Source: an uncultured Chromatiaceae bacterium
Lineage (GTDB): Bacteria > Pseudomonadota > Gammaproteobacteria > Enterobacterales > Alteromonadaceae
Length of the DNA: 8,522 bases
Assembly (NCBI GenBank): GCA_946482615.1
Contig: CAMLSF010000156.1
Span: 1 to 8,522, forward strand
Direction: 5' to 3'
Within the stretch, counting starts at the first letter, position 1. Each line of letters opens with the position of its first letter. A program made the position numbers and the translations under genes. The notes beneath the pieces were generated by a model. It had not been told where the DNA came from and did no database searches. It saw only the letters and a program-made list of their open reading frames with translations. Positions 1-7,568 of this stretch are shown piece by piece.

Positions 1-4
1 CACA

Positions 5-1351
5 ATGAAGTTCAATATGGCCTATTCATTGTTGCCCTTTATCATAGGGTTGATGATGTTTTCTCAAAACGTGCTGCCTGGTATTTACGCAAAACAATAT
101 CAAATTCCACTCACCATGATTTCTTTAGTAATAGTTATAGGCCGGCTGACTGATATTGTTACAGATTTAGTTGTTGGCTACCTTTCTGACAGAAACTATA
201 CAAAAGTAGGTAGCAGAGTGCCCTTTATTGCAAGTGGTATTCTGCTGACCTGTTTAAGTTACTGGTTTTTATTCACGCCTCAAGAAGGTGTAAGTGTAAG
301 TTATTTCGCCACCTGGTCTGTTCTTTTTTACTTAGGCGTAACCTTATACGCTATACCTTACGCCGCCCTGGCTGGCGAACTGGCAAAAAATGCTCACCAG
401 CGCACGTCTTTGTATGGTTACAAGTCCATTGGCACCTATTGCGGCATTATTGCTTTTCTGTTTATTCCGTTGCTGCCAATCTTTTCATCTACAGCAGTGA
501 CCATCGAGACTATGAATTTTTCAGCTGTCCTGGCTATAGGTTTGTCAGTGCCTGCTCTTTTTATATTTTTGTACACTTTTGGTGGCGCCGGGAATAAAAA
601 AATCAATCAAGATGAAAAAAATATACCACCTGTAAGTATCATGGAAGTAGTGAAGGGGATAATTAAAAACCGGCCTTTTTTAATTTTTATGATAGCCCAT
701 ATTTCGATTAGCCTGGCCTGGGGTTGTTATGCAGGATTAGGTTTTATACTTATGGATTCTTATTTAGGCATAGGAGAATACTATGTTTTCATATTGCTTG
801 CTTTTACCTTTTCAGCTTTTATTTTCTCTCCGGTTGCGGTGTTTCTTAGTGCCAGATTTGGCAGAAAAATTGCTTTTTGTATAAGTGGCTTATGTATCCT
901 GTTGACAGTTCCGTTACTTCCATTTGCATTTAATGGGCATTACACCTTAGCCATCATGTTTATTGCGAATATACTTGTTGGTGCTGCCAATGCGATAGGA
1001 TCTGTGACTGCACAATCGCTTGTAACAAATATCTCAGATTATGGTACCTTGAAGTCCCGCAGTGAAAGAAACGCTAGTTATTTTTCGTTTTTTGGAATTG
1101 CCAATAAGGCTGGATATGCAGCTGGTGCGGCCTTGTCTGTCGGCCTGGTCGGATGGTTCGGGTTTAACCCGGCATCAGAACAGCAGGCTCCAAATGTAGC
1201 GCTAGGCTTTGAATTAGCACTGATCTGGTTGCCAGGCCTGATGGCGCTTATTTCTATTATTTCAATGTCTCTTGTGCCTATAAATGAGCGTAGGCATGAC
1301 GTAATAAGTCGCCGACTTGCCAGAATGCGGGCCAGGAATCAAATTGGTTAG
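5..1351 (+). CDS. MFS transporter, GPH-type (sugar:cation symporter family)
   Basis: This is a 448-residue inner-membrane protein with about twelve hydrophobic segments split by a polar central loop near residues 195-225. It fits the glycoside-pentoside-hexuronide:cation symporter branch (MFS_2) of the major facilitator superfamily. The family landmarks are visible: GRLTDIVTD followed by GYLSDR (46-63), the IPYAALAGEL segment before a conserved Arg at 133 (117-133), and NISDYGTLK (342-350) in the second half. Known members move sugars or glycosides with H+ or Na+; the substrate here cannot be read from sequence. Two landmarks deviate: the usual Pro after 'D..tD' is Leu55, and the usual G-R-R-R loop reads GSRVPF (69-74). 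The start is plausible because transmembrane segment 1 begins right after it, but only four upstream bases are present, so its ribosome site and any longer N-terminus lie outside the window. It ends 54 bases before the sensor kinase gene with no visible terminator, so co-transcription is possible. Confidence 0.88.
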   Translation: MKFNMAYSLLPFIIGLMMFSQNVLPGIYAKQYQIPLTMISLVIVIGRLTDIVTDLVVGYLSDRNYTKVGSRVPFIASGILLTCLSYWFLFTPQEGVSVSYFATWSVLFYLGVTLYAIPYAALAGELAKNAHQRTSLYGYKSIGTYCGIIAFLFIPLLPIFSSTAVTIETMNFSAVLAIGLSVPALFIFLYTFGGAGNKKINQDEKNIPPVSIMEVVKGIIKNRPFLIFMIAHISISLAWGCYAGLGFILMDSYLGIGEYYVFILLAFTFSAFIFSPVAVFLSARFGRKIAFCISGLCILLTVPLLPFAFNGHYTLAIMFIANILVGAANAIGSVTAQSLVTNISDYGTLKSRSERNASYFSFFGIANKAGYAAGAALSVGLVGWFGFNPASEQQAPNVALGFELALIWLPGLMALISIISMSLVPINERRHDVISRRLARMRARNQIG

Positions 1352-1405
1352 GCAGTGCAAAAAGATGCAGACTTTAGATGGCACCAGTATGGTATTAGAT
1401 GAAAA

Positions 1406-4400
1406 ATGAAGGATAACTGGCTACAAAGATATACAAAAATGTATGACCTGGACCCTCTTAATTTACAAAATAAATTATCTTCTTCAGAAGAACTTTATTT
1501 CAAAGATGAGGCATTGTCCAAGCTGCATCTCGCCGTTGAAAATACACGCGCTACTCATTTCCCGGGCGTTGCTCTGGTCAAAGGGGAAAATGGAGTTGGC
1601 AAATCAACGTTGCTTCACCACTTTATAGCCTCCATTAAACATAAAAAGAATTTTGTTGCTTTTGCTAAAGTCAGCCGCCCCTCAGGTGCTGTTCCCTTTG
1701 CCTGCCTGATACAGGCTTTCCGACATGGCATAACAGAGTTTCTGTCCACTCCTGACGGGGAAAAAGGTTATTGGCAGAGGCAGTTTAAACACTTTCCTGA
1801 ACTGAATAGTGTGCAGGCCCTTGAATGGATCCCTGAACTCGCCCGATTTTGTCAGGCAAATGAAAGTTCGTCAGAGACTCGTTTATACAGTTTTCAGGAT
1901 GTTGTTTTGGCTTTTATTAAGGCTTTTTCCACTGCGACAGTGGGGCGTCCTTTGCTTGTCGTCTTAGATGATATCCAGAATTTAGACGAATCCAGTCAAG
2001 TGTTACTCCACACCTTACTGAACACTTCTCAAAAATTATCTTTTGTTCTGGTGTGTACTGTGCGGGCCGACTCAGTGCTTTGTGAAGCAGTGCAAAATTC
2101 ATTACGTGACTCACTCTTGTACTCTGAGCAGTATCTGGATGCAGAATTGCTTCCTTTTACAGAGCGTCAGGTTCATCACGTATTGTCAAAAACATTAAAC
2201 TGCAACCATCCTGATATTACACAACTCAGTCATATTGTGTTTAAAAAGACAAAAGGTTTCCCGGCACAAATTAAATTTTTGTTAAACGCTCTCGCACAAA
2301 ACAATAGTGTGACTCGTGATCTCCATAGTGGGATATTGCTTATTGATAAAACAAGAGCTGCTGGTTTTGAATACAGTGAGATTTTTTATAAAGATGTGTT
2401 TAATAAGTTCTATGATCTTCCAGAGCCTACTCAGAAATTATTAAAATATCTGTCAGTGGTCGATGATGCTGTTAACAGCGATATGCTACTTGAAATTCTG
2501 GGCGTCAATCATTCGCAGTTTGAAAGTATGATACTGCCCGCACTACCATTGGATTGGCTGTCTGAGTCTGATTCAATTTACACATATCGACTGGATTTAG
2601 TTCGTCTGATTATTCATGCTTCAATTGAACGGCTTGAACATAAAAATATAATACTTCAGGCTGGAACTCGATGGCTGTCCAAGGCTTATATCTCTGATGA
2701 TGAAACACTTATTATCCGGGCGCTGCAATATTTAATTCAGGTGCCAGAGCTGGTTATAAAGGAAAAAGAACCGGAACTCATTATAACCGCAGCCGTTAAT
2801 GTGGCGATGAAAGCAAAGGCATCGCATGCTCTCACATTCAGCCAGAATTGTTTTAATCTGGCTCACACTCTGCTCACACACAATCCTGTAACCTACGGGA
2901 TAGTCGCCAACGATATAAAATTAAACCTTGCCGCAGATGCGTTGCAGCGGGGTGAGTTAAACACATGTCAGCAATGGTTAGATAGCTCAGAGGGGTGTTT
3001 TAATTCAATACTACAGAGAGGTCAGGCTAGTTGTATAAAGTTAGAGGCACTGCTTGGTCGCGGCCAAATTCATGCTGCATTGGATTTTGGTTTGGAAGAG
3101 TTGGAACTATATGGGCTCACATTGTGCAGGCAGGTTAGCGATGAGCAGTGTGACGCGGCGTTTAGTGCAGTCAGTCTGCGGCTGAGTGAGCGGGATAAAG
3201 ACTCTTTTCTGCTTGCTGCTCCTTGCTGCGATACTCAAGTTGAAGTGCAATGCCAACTGATGGTTTTGCTGCTTCATCCTGCAGCTGTACTTTCTCCTAA
3301 TCTCAGGTTTTTACTTGTTTGCCATCTCCTTGAGTTGAGCCTTCTTTACCGTATGAGTAGTTTTACCTTAGTTGCCCTGAGTTGGTTTAGTGTGTTGATT
3401 GGCCACAGATATCAACAGTATCAACAGGGAAAACAATATTGTCTGCTCGTGAAGTCTTTGCTTGGACATCAGCAATTTGCTCAGAATAATGCAAAAGTTT
3501 GGTTAGCTTTGAGTCTGCAAAGTTGCTGGAGCAACTCCTTTTATTATTCATTGGATTGTATTGCTAGAGGGATCGATAAGGCACAAGCAGAAAATGATTT
3601 GATATCCGGCACATCCTTATCTTGTCATCGTTTTAGCCTCCTTCATGTGCAAGGCCAGCCTCTGAGCACATTGTTATTAGCTTCTGAACCAAGCCTCATT
3701 TGCGGACAAAAATTATCAGCATCCGGAATTTCAGATGTGATTATTTTGCAGCAAAACTTTGTACAGGTTCTTCAGAGTCTCAAGGGCGAAAGGTTTTGTG
3801 GTGAGCAGTTTACACAAGCTCTTGCAGCTATCTCTGTCAACAAAACTGTGACCGCCTATGCTGATAATGCCGCCTATCCGGCAGTTTCGTTTTACTATTG
3901 GTTTTACAAAGGTGTTCTGCATTATTTAGCGACAGAATTTTCAGAAGCCTGCAGTAGTTTTGAAAAGGCCAGTGATTTAACCTGGATAATGCCCGGGCAT
4001 GTTTATTTATTTGAACTTGAGTTTTACCATGCGCTTGCTTTAAGTGCGTGTCATCAATCAAATCAGCATTCCACACTAACCAAATCCGTATTGCTGTCTT
4101 GCATCGAAAAGGTAGGACATTGGGCATCATTAAATCCAGAGACTTTCTCTGATAAAGCGCTGATCCTGAATGCTGAGTTAAAGAGAGTTGAGGGGGATTT
4201 TTTTGCTGCAATGGTGTTGTTTGAGCAGGTGATCAGTAGTAGCAAAGATGGTGATTTCCTGCAATACAAAGCGCTGGCACATGAACTTGCAGGACGTTTG
4301 GCCTTTGAATTCAATCAATTCACCAGTGCGAAAGCACATCTGAACCATGCCTTGTATTACTACAACAATTGGGGCTCCAGAGGCAAAGTCAAACAGTTAC

Positions 4401-6130
4401 GGGAAAGTTATGTTCATTTACAACCAGAGGCTACCGACCAGACAACCATTCAGCCTGCATCGCCAGCTTTACAACATTGCGCTTCTGAAACAGGTTTTTC
4501 CGCTGTTTTAAATTCTATTCAATTCGACAAGGAGCCTGAAAATTTACTCAGGGATTTGTTAAGAGCAGCACTGGAACATGGCCAAGCCCAACGCTGTGCC
4601 TTAGTGAGTTTAGAAAACCCTGTACCTCTGTTATTAATGCGTGGTGACATATCTGAAGGAGAGAGCCGGGTTGATCATATACAGCAGGATATTGATGCTG
4701 CGGATTTTCCATTTTCAATATTAGCGGGCACTGTTAAGAGTAAACAACTGCTTCATGTTCGGGATTTGCATCAGCCTCCTTATGATGTGGATCCCTATCT
4801 GCAAGTCTGTCCTTTCGACGCCGCAATTAGTGTTCCTGTGGTATGTCGTGGTGACCTTGTTGGCATACTCTATGTTGAGTACAAAGGCCGGCACGACAGC
4901 CGTGATGAAGATCAGACGAGTCTTCTTATTTTTTTGGCAGCGCAAATGTCCGGATGCCTGGAAAATCTCCGGTTGCAAAAAATTGCTGAAGAGGCTGTCG
5001 CCGCTAAAGAGGCCGCTGAAAAATCGCTTAAAGTTTCCGTTGCCTCTCAGGCTTTGAGTGAGGAAATTGGGCAGATGGGGTGCTGGCGATGGGAGTTTGC
5101 GGAAAATGTAATCCATTGTTCAGAGCAGTACGGTCGTATATTCGGTCTTGAGCCAGGCAGTAAAGTCATAAGTTTTGAGACTTTCTGTTCTGTGGTGCAT
5201 CCGGACGACATAGAGGCGGTCAAGGAAAGTTTATATCAATCAATTGCTCATCAAAAACCTATTCATACAGAGTATCGGCTGCTGAAACCGAATGACAGCA
5301 TTACCCACATTCTGGGGATTGGAAAACCAACTTTAGTAGAGGGCAAACTTTTTGGATTCATTGGACTTGTGCTTGATATCACTGAACGTAAAGTGTCTGA
5401 AGATGCACTCAGATTAGCCCAAAGTGATCTCGCCAGATATTCGCGAATTAGTACAGTTGGTCAGTTAACCTCTTCTATCGCTCATGAAATCAATCAGCCT
5501 TTGATGTCTATTGTTGCCAACGCCGGGGCAGGTTTACGCTGGTTACATCGCACTAGCCCTGACTTGCAGCACGTCAGCGCCAGTTTGCAGGCAATAGCGA
5601 CAGAAGGGCAAAGAGCAGGCGAAATTGTCCAGAGTTTACGGGCTTTAACTAAAAACACCAAAGCAGAACTGACGGTGCTGGATATACATGATGTGTTGAA
5701 TCATATTGTGGCTATAGCCCGCGGTGAGATGGCAAGGCGTAAAGTCGCATTGGTGTTGCAGCTGGCTGCCGAATTGTCCGATATTCTCGGCGATATGGTG
5801 CAGTTACAGCAAGTGATGCTGAATCTGGTAATGAATGCCATCGAAGCTATGAGCGAAGTCACAGACAGGCCCAGAGTATTAACTATCTCTACTTTTACAG
5901 AAGATGATCAGACTATTGTTATCCGGGTGGAAGATACAGGCCCAGGCATTAACGATGAGACAAAAGCGCGGCTGTTTGACGCCTTTTATACGACGAAAAA
6001 AGAAGGTATGGGCATGGGGTTGACTATTTGCCGGTCTATCGTCGAAAACCACGGCGGGCGATTGACTGCAGAGGCCAGACTTCCGCTTGGTACAGTCTTT
6101 TCGTTTTCTCTGCCACTGGTCAAACCCTGA
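1406..6130 (+). CDS. STAND ATPase-TPR-GAF-PAS hybrid sensor histidine kinase, lacking the N-terminal Ser/Thr kinase domain
   Basis: This is a 1574-residue, apparently soluble sensor kinase. Visible in order: a P-loop ATPase with Walker A GENGVGKS (60-67) and Walker B LLVVLDD (183-189); a long helical TPR-like region (about 400-1020); a GAF domain (about 1031-1190); a short Ala/Glu/Lys-rich coiled-coil linker (about 1190-1220); a PAS_3-type domain ending in DITERK (about 1225-1328); HisKA with phospho-acceptor His1360 in HEINQPL; and HATPase with N-box Asn1473/Asn1477, EDTGPG (1509-1514) and GMGMGL (1534-1539). Every core catalytic motif is intact, so it should autophosphorylate and pass phosphate to the FixJ-type regulator just downstream. 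The arrangement is that of trifunctional Ser/Thr-kinase/ATPase/histidine-kinase proteins, but the roughly 270-residue kinase domain is absent; the 55 bases upstream leave no room for it. The start is uncertain: no good Shine-Dalgarno precedes 1406, and Met12 (1439) is an alternative. The signal sensed is unknown. Nearby GC content rises from about 30% in the ATPase part to about 50% in the kinase part. Confidence 0.93.
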   Translation: MKDNWLQRYTKMYDLDPLNLQNKLSSSEELYFKDEALSKLHLAVENTRATHFPGVALVKGENGVGKSTLLHHFIASIKHKKNFVAFAKVSRPSGAVPFACLIQAFRHGITEFLSTPDGEKGYWQRQFKHFPELNSVQALEWIPELARFCQANESSSETRLYSFQDVVLAFIKAFSTATVGRPLLVVLDDIQNLDESSQVLLHTLLNTSQKLSFVLVCTVRADSVLCEAVQNSLRDSLLYSEQYLDAELLPFTERQVHHVLSKTLNCNHPDITQLSHIVFKKTKGFPAQIKFLLNALAQNNSVTRDLHSGILLIDKTRAAGFEYSEIFYKDVFNKFYDLPEPTQKLLKYLSVVDDAVNSDMLLEILGVNHSQFESMILPALPLDWLSESDSIYTYRLDLVRLIIHASIERLEHKNIILQAGTRWLSKAYISDDETLIIRALQYLIQVPELVIKEKEPELIITAAVNVAMKAKASHALTFSQNCFNLAHTLLTHNPVTYGIVANDIKLNLAADALQRGELNTCQQWLDSSEGCFNSILQRGQASCIKLEALLGRGQIHAALDFGLEELELYGLTLCRQVSDEQCDAAFSAVSLRLSERDKDSFLLAAPCCDTQVEVQCQLMVLLLHPAAVLSPNLRFLLVCHLLELSLLYRMSSFTLVALSWFSVLIGHRYQQYQQGKQYCLLVKSLLGHQQFAQNNAKVWLALSLQSCWSNSFYYSLDCIARGIDKAQAENDLISGTSLSCHRFSLLHVQGQPLSTLLLASEPSLICGQKLSASGISDVIILQQNFVQVLQSLKGERFCGEQFTQALAAISVNKTVTAYADNAAYPAVSFYYWFYKGVLHYLATEFSEACSSFEKASDLTWIMPGHVYLFELEFYHALALSACHQSNQHSTLTKSVLLSCIEKVGHWASLNPETFSDKALILNAELKRVEGDFFAAMVLFEQVISSSKDGDFLQYKALAHELAGRLAFEFNQFTSAKAHLNHALYYYNNWGSRGKVKQLRESYVHLQPEATDQTTIQPASPALQHCASETGFSAVLNSIQFDKEPENLLRDLLRAALEHGQAQRCALVSLENPVPLLLMRGDISEGESRVDHIQQDIDAADFPFSILAGTVKSKQLLHVRDLHQPPYDVDPYLQVCPFDAAISVPVVCRGDLVGILYVEYKGRHDSRDEDQTSLLIFLAAQMSGCLENLRLQKIAEEAVAAKEAAEKSLKVSVASQALSEEIGQMGCWRWEFAENVIHCSEQYGRIFGLEPGSKVISFETFCSVVHPDDIEAVKESLYQSIAHQKPIHTEYRLLKPNDSITHILGIGKPTLVEGKLFGFIGLVLDITERKVSEDALRLAQSDLARYSRISTVGQLTSSIAHEINQPLMSIVANAGAGLRWLHRTSPDLQHVSASLQAIATEGQRAGEIVQSLRALTKNTKAELTVLDIHDVLNHIVAIARGEMARRKVALVLQLAAELSDILGDMVQLQQVMLNLVMNAIEAMSEVTDRPRVLTISTFTEDDQTIVIRVEDTGPGINDETKARLFDAFYTTKKEGMGMGLTICRSIVENHGGRLTAEARLPLGTVFSFSLPLVKP
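3410..3427 (+). repeat. 9-bp tandem duplication inside the sensor kinase gene
   Basis: TATCAACAG occurs twice head to tail, giving the in-frame residues YQQYQQ (669-674) in the TPR-like region. The unit is three codons, so gain or loss of a copy would not shift the frame. It may be a small slippage product; two copies alone are weak evidence of an active repeat. Confidence 0.6.
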
Positions 6131-6145
6131 ATGAACAATGTTAAC

Positions 6146-6150
6146 GGAGA
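6146..6150 (+). promoter_or_regulatory. Ribosome binding site of the response regulator
   Basis: GGAGA lies six bases before the ATG at 6157 and supports that start. It sits inside the short gap after the sensor kinase stop, consistent with translation of both genes from one transcript. Confidence 0.75.
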
Positions 6151-6156
6151 AAAACA

Positions 6157-6777
6157 ATGAGCGGCTTGGTGATAGTAGTGGAAGATGAAGATCAGGTAAG
6201 GTCGGCACTGGTAAGCTTATTGCAATCTGCTGGTTACACAGTGCGTGATTTTGCATCTGGTACAGATTTTTTGAACAGCACTATGCCAGACACTCCGGCT
6301 TGTTTGCTGTTGGATATGCAAATGCCAGACTCCAATGGTATGGACATTATTGAACAACTGGCCAGCACACAGGCCCGAATTCCGGTGATTTTTATTACAG
6401 GATACGGTTCTATTCCTCTGAGTGTGCAGGCGATGAAAAAGGGCGCCCGTGAGTTTTTAACCAAACCTGTTTGCCCTGATGCCTTGCTGGCTGCCGTGGC
6501 TGAAGCTTTAACATCCGATCAGGCCAATCTGCAGCATCGTATTGAACAGTGTGAGCTGGCGGCCCGCTACAATTTGCTGACTCCCCGTGAGCAGCAGGTG
6601 CTGGAGTTTATTATCGGTGGTTTGCTGATCAAACAAATTGCGGCTGAATTAGCGGTCAGCGAAATTACCATTAAGGTGCACAAAAAGCAGATCATGAACA
6701 AAATGCGCACCAAATCTATAACCGATCTGGTGCGGATCACAGAACGCTTACATATAACTCAGGCCAGAGGTCGTTAA
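6157..6777 (+). CDS. FixJ-family two-component response regulator (REC + LuxR-type HTH)
   Basis: This is a 206-residue DNA-binding response regulator. The receiver domain (about 1-120) has the acidic pocket residues Asp10/Glu11, phospho-acceptor Asp53 in LLLDMQMPD, Thr81 in FITGYG and Lys103 in LTKP. The C-terminus carries a LuxR/NarL-type helix-turn-helix (about 139-198) starting LTPREQQVLE, with the recognition part around SEITIKVHKKQIM. This layout and wording match the FixJ/TodT/NodW group, whose partners carry the HEINQPL-type histidine box seen in the kinase just upstream. Phosphorylation is expected to promote dimerisation and promoter binding. The gene begins 26 bases after the kinase stop, has a good ribosome site, and the two form a clear cognate pair. 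Its targets are not shown by the sequence; the upstream transporter, the operon itself and the flanking divergent region are candidates by proximity only. Confidence 0.95.
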   Translation: MSGLVIVVEDEDQVRSALVSLLQSAGYTVRDFASGTDFLNSTMPDTPACLLLDMQMPDSNGMDIIEQLASTQARIPVIFITGYGSIPLSVQAMKKGAREFLTKPVCPDALLAAVAEALTSDQANLQHRIEQCELAARYNLLTPREQQVLEFIIGGLLIKQIAAELAVSEITIKVHKKQIMNKMRTKSITDLVRITERLHITQARGR

Positions 6778-6787
6778 CTACTCTGGC
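6763..6787. terminator. Possible shared hairpin between convergent genes
   Basis: GCCAGAG (6763-6769) and CTCTGGC (6781-6787) form a 7-bp inverted repeat with an 11-base loop. It covers the stop codon of the response regulator (6775-6777) and touches the stop of the opposing membrane-protein gene (6787-6789). Neither strand has a T-run after it, so it is not a canonical intrinsic terminator. It could act as a weak bidirectional terminator or an mRNA 3' end stem. Confidence 0.3.
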
Positions 6788-7371
6788 TAGTTGGCCTCAT
6801 GTTCCAGACTGCGCTCTATGCGCTGGTCCGGGATCAGCCAGAGTATGGCGATGGCGATGTAAATAGCTAAAGCCAGCCACTGTGAAACAAAAGACAACAA
6901 AGTGCCTGCCAAATAAAACACCATGGATAAGCGGCCTTTCCAGTCTTTCCCTACTGCATATTTCAGCCTGGATTGCTCGCCTTGCGACACAATGATCCGG
7001 TGTTGCAACATCCAATACGCAAAAGATGTCATCAGCAACACAAAACCATAAAGCGCAACAGGCTGGGCTGAAAACTGACTTTCTCCCATCCAGGCCGTGG
7101 TAAAGGGGATCAAAGATAACCAGAATAACAAATGCAGGTTGGCCCAAAGGATCGAGCCTGTCACTTTGTCACAAACATAGAGCATATGATGATGGTTGTT
7201 CCAGTAAATACCTAAGTAGATAAAACTCATCACATAACTAAAAACTACCGGAGCCAGAGGCCATAAAGCTTCGAAGTTATGTCCTGTGGGTATGTGCATT
7301 TCCAGCACCATAATAGTGATAATAATGGCGAGTACGCCGTCAAACAGGGTTTCCAGTCTGTTTTTACCCAT
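6787..7371 (-). CDS. TMEM175/DUF1211 family membrane protein (putative potassium channel)
   Basis: This is a 194-residue integral membrane protein with five or six hydrophobic helices (about 10-28, 36-57, 74-94, 105-122, 148-181; the last is long enough to be two). The N-terminal NRLETLFDGVLAI corresponds to the family signature R-x-x-x-F-S-D-G at the start of helix 1, and YWNNHHHM (56-63) and ANLHLLFWLSLIPF (77-90) are typical of the bacterial DUF1211 group. Characterised bacterial TMEM175 proteins are tetrameric K+ channels of the inner membrane; the function here is by family only. The signature is altered: the Phe-Ser pair reads Leu9-Phe10 while Arg5, Asp11 and Gly12 are kept. The start is supported by GAAGGG eight bases upstream (7380-7385 on this strand). 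The gene is convergent with the response regulator and divergent from the hydrolase, so it is probably its own transcription unit. Confidence 0.9.
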   Translation of the reverse strand: MGKNRLETLFDGVLAIIITIMVLEMHIPTGHNFEALWPLAPVVFSYVMSFIYLGIYWNNHHHMLYVCDKVTGSILWANLHLLFWLSLIPFTTAWMGESQFSAQPVALYGFVLLMTSFAYWMLQHRIIVSQGEQSRLKYAVGKDWKGRLSMVFYLAGTLLSFVSQWLALAIYIAIAILWLIPDQRIERSLEHEAN

Positions 7372-7450
7372 TCAATCCACCCTTCGCTTATCAGCTCAAT
7401 GTTAAGGAATTTCTGCTGTATCACTCTACTGAGTCTGGCAATTAAATGTA

Positions 7451-7462
7451 CCTATACATAGG
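7451..7462. promoter_or_regulatory. Short palindrome in divergent promoter region, possible operator
   Basis: CCTAT-AC-ATAGG is a 5-bp dyad with a 2-base spacer, in the 197-base gap between the divergent membrane-protein and hydrolase genes. It overlaps or adjoins a weak -10-like CATAAT (7463-7468). Dyads of this size arise by chance in a gap this long, so this is only a candidate. Confidence 0.2.
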
Positions 7463-7468
7463 CATAAT
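7463..7468 (+). promoter_or_regulatory. Weak -10-like box for the hydrolase gene
   Basis: CATAAT matches five of six positions of the sigma-70 -10 consensus and lies about 100 bases before the hydrolase start. No convincing -35 box is found at 16-18 bases upstream, so the call is tentative. Confidence 0.2.
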
Positions 7469-7555
7469 AGGTGGCTTTAGAGGCGTGCTCTAGTATCAGT
7501 GCAGCTGAGCTGGCAGAGGCCAGAACAGCCCCGGATCTGCAATCACCAGATGAAT

Positions 7556-7560
7556 AAGGA
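7556..7560 (+). promoter_or_regulatory. Ribosome binding site of the hydrolase
   Basis: AAGGA ends eight bases before the ATG at 7569 and fixes that start. The ATG at 7561 directly after it is out of frame and stops after three codons. Confidence 0.7.
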
Positions 7561-7568
7561 ATGATCGG

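Noticed and set aside
1399..1416. A five-codon mini-ORF (ATG at 1399) overlapping the sensor start, as a possible translational control.
   Set aside because: No Shine-Dalgarno precedes it and it is short enough to be chance; the sensor start itself is uncertain.
3286..3420. Hydrophobic stretch in the sensor (about residues 628-668) that might be a membrane anchor.
   Set aside because: It contains His, Glu and Arg at helix-like spacing and sits in the middle of the TPR-like region; it reads as packed amphipathic helices, not a transmembrane segment.
3837..5116. Several long open - strand frames opposite the sensor gene.
   Set aside because: They lie wholly within a confident coding region, lack recognisable domains and have compositions expected of antisense shadows.
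6797..7147. A 116-residue - strand frame inside the TMEM175-like gene.
   Set aside because: It overlaps a protein with clear family motifs in another frame, and it shows no domain of its own.
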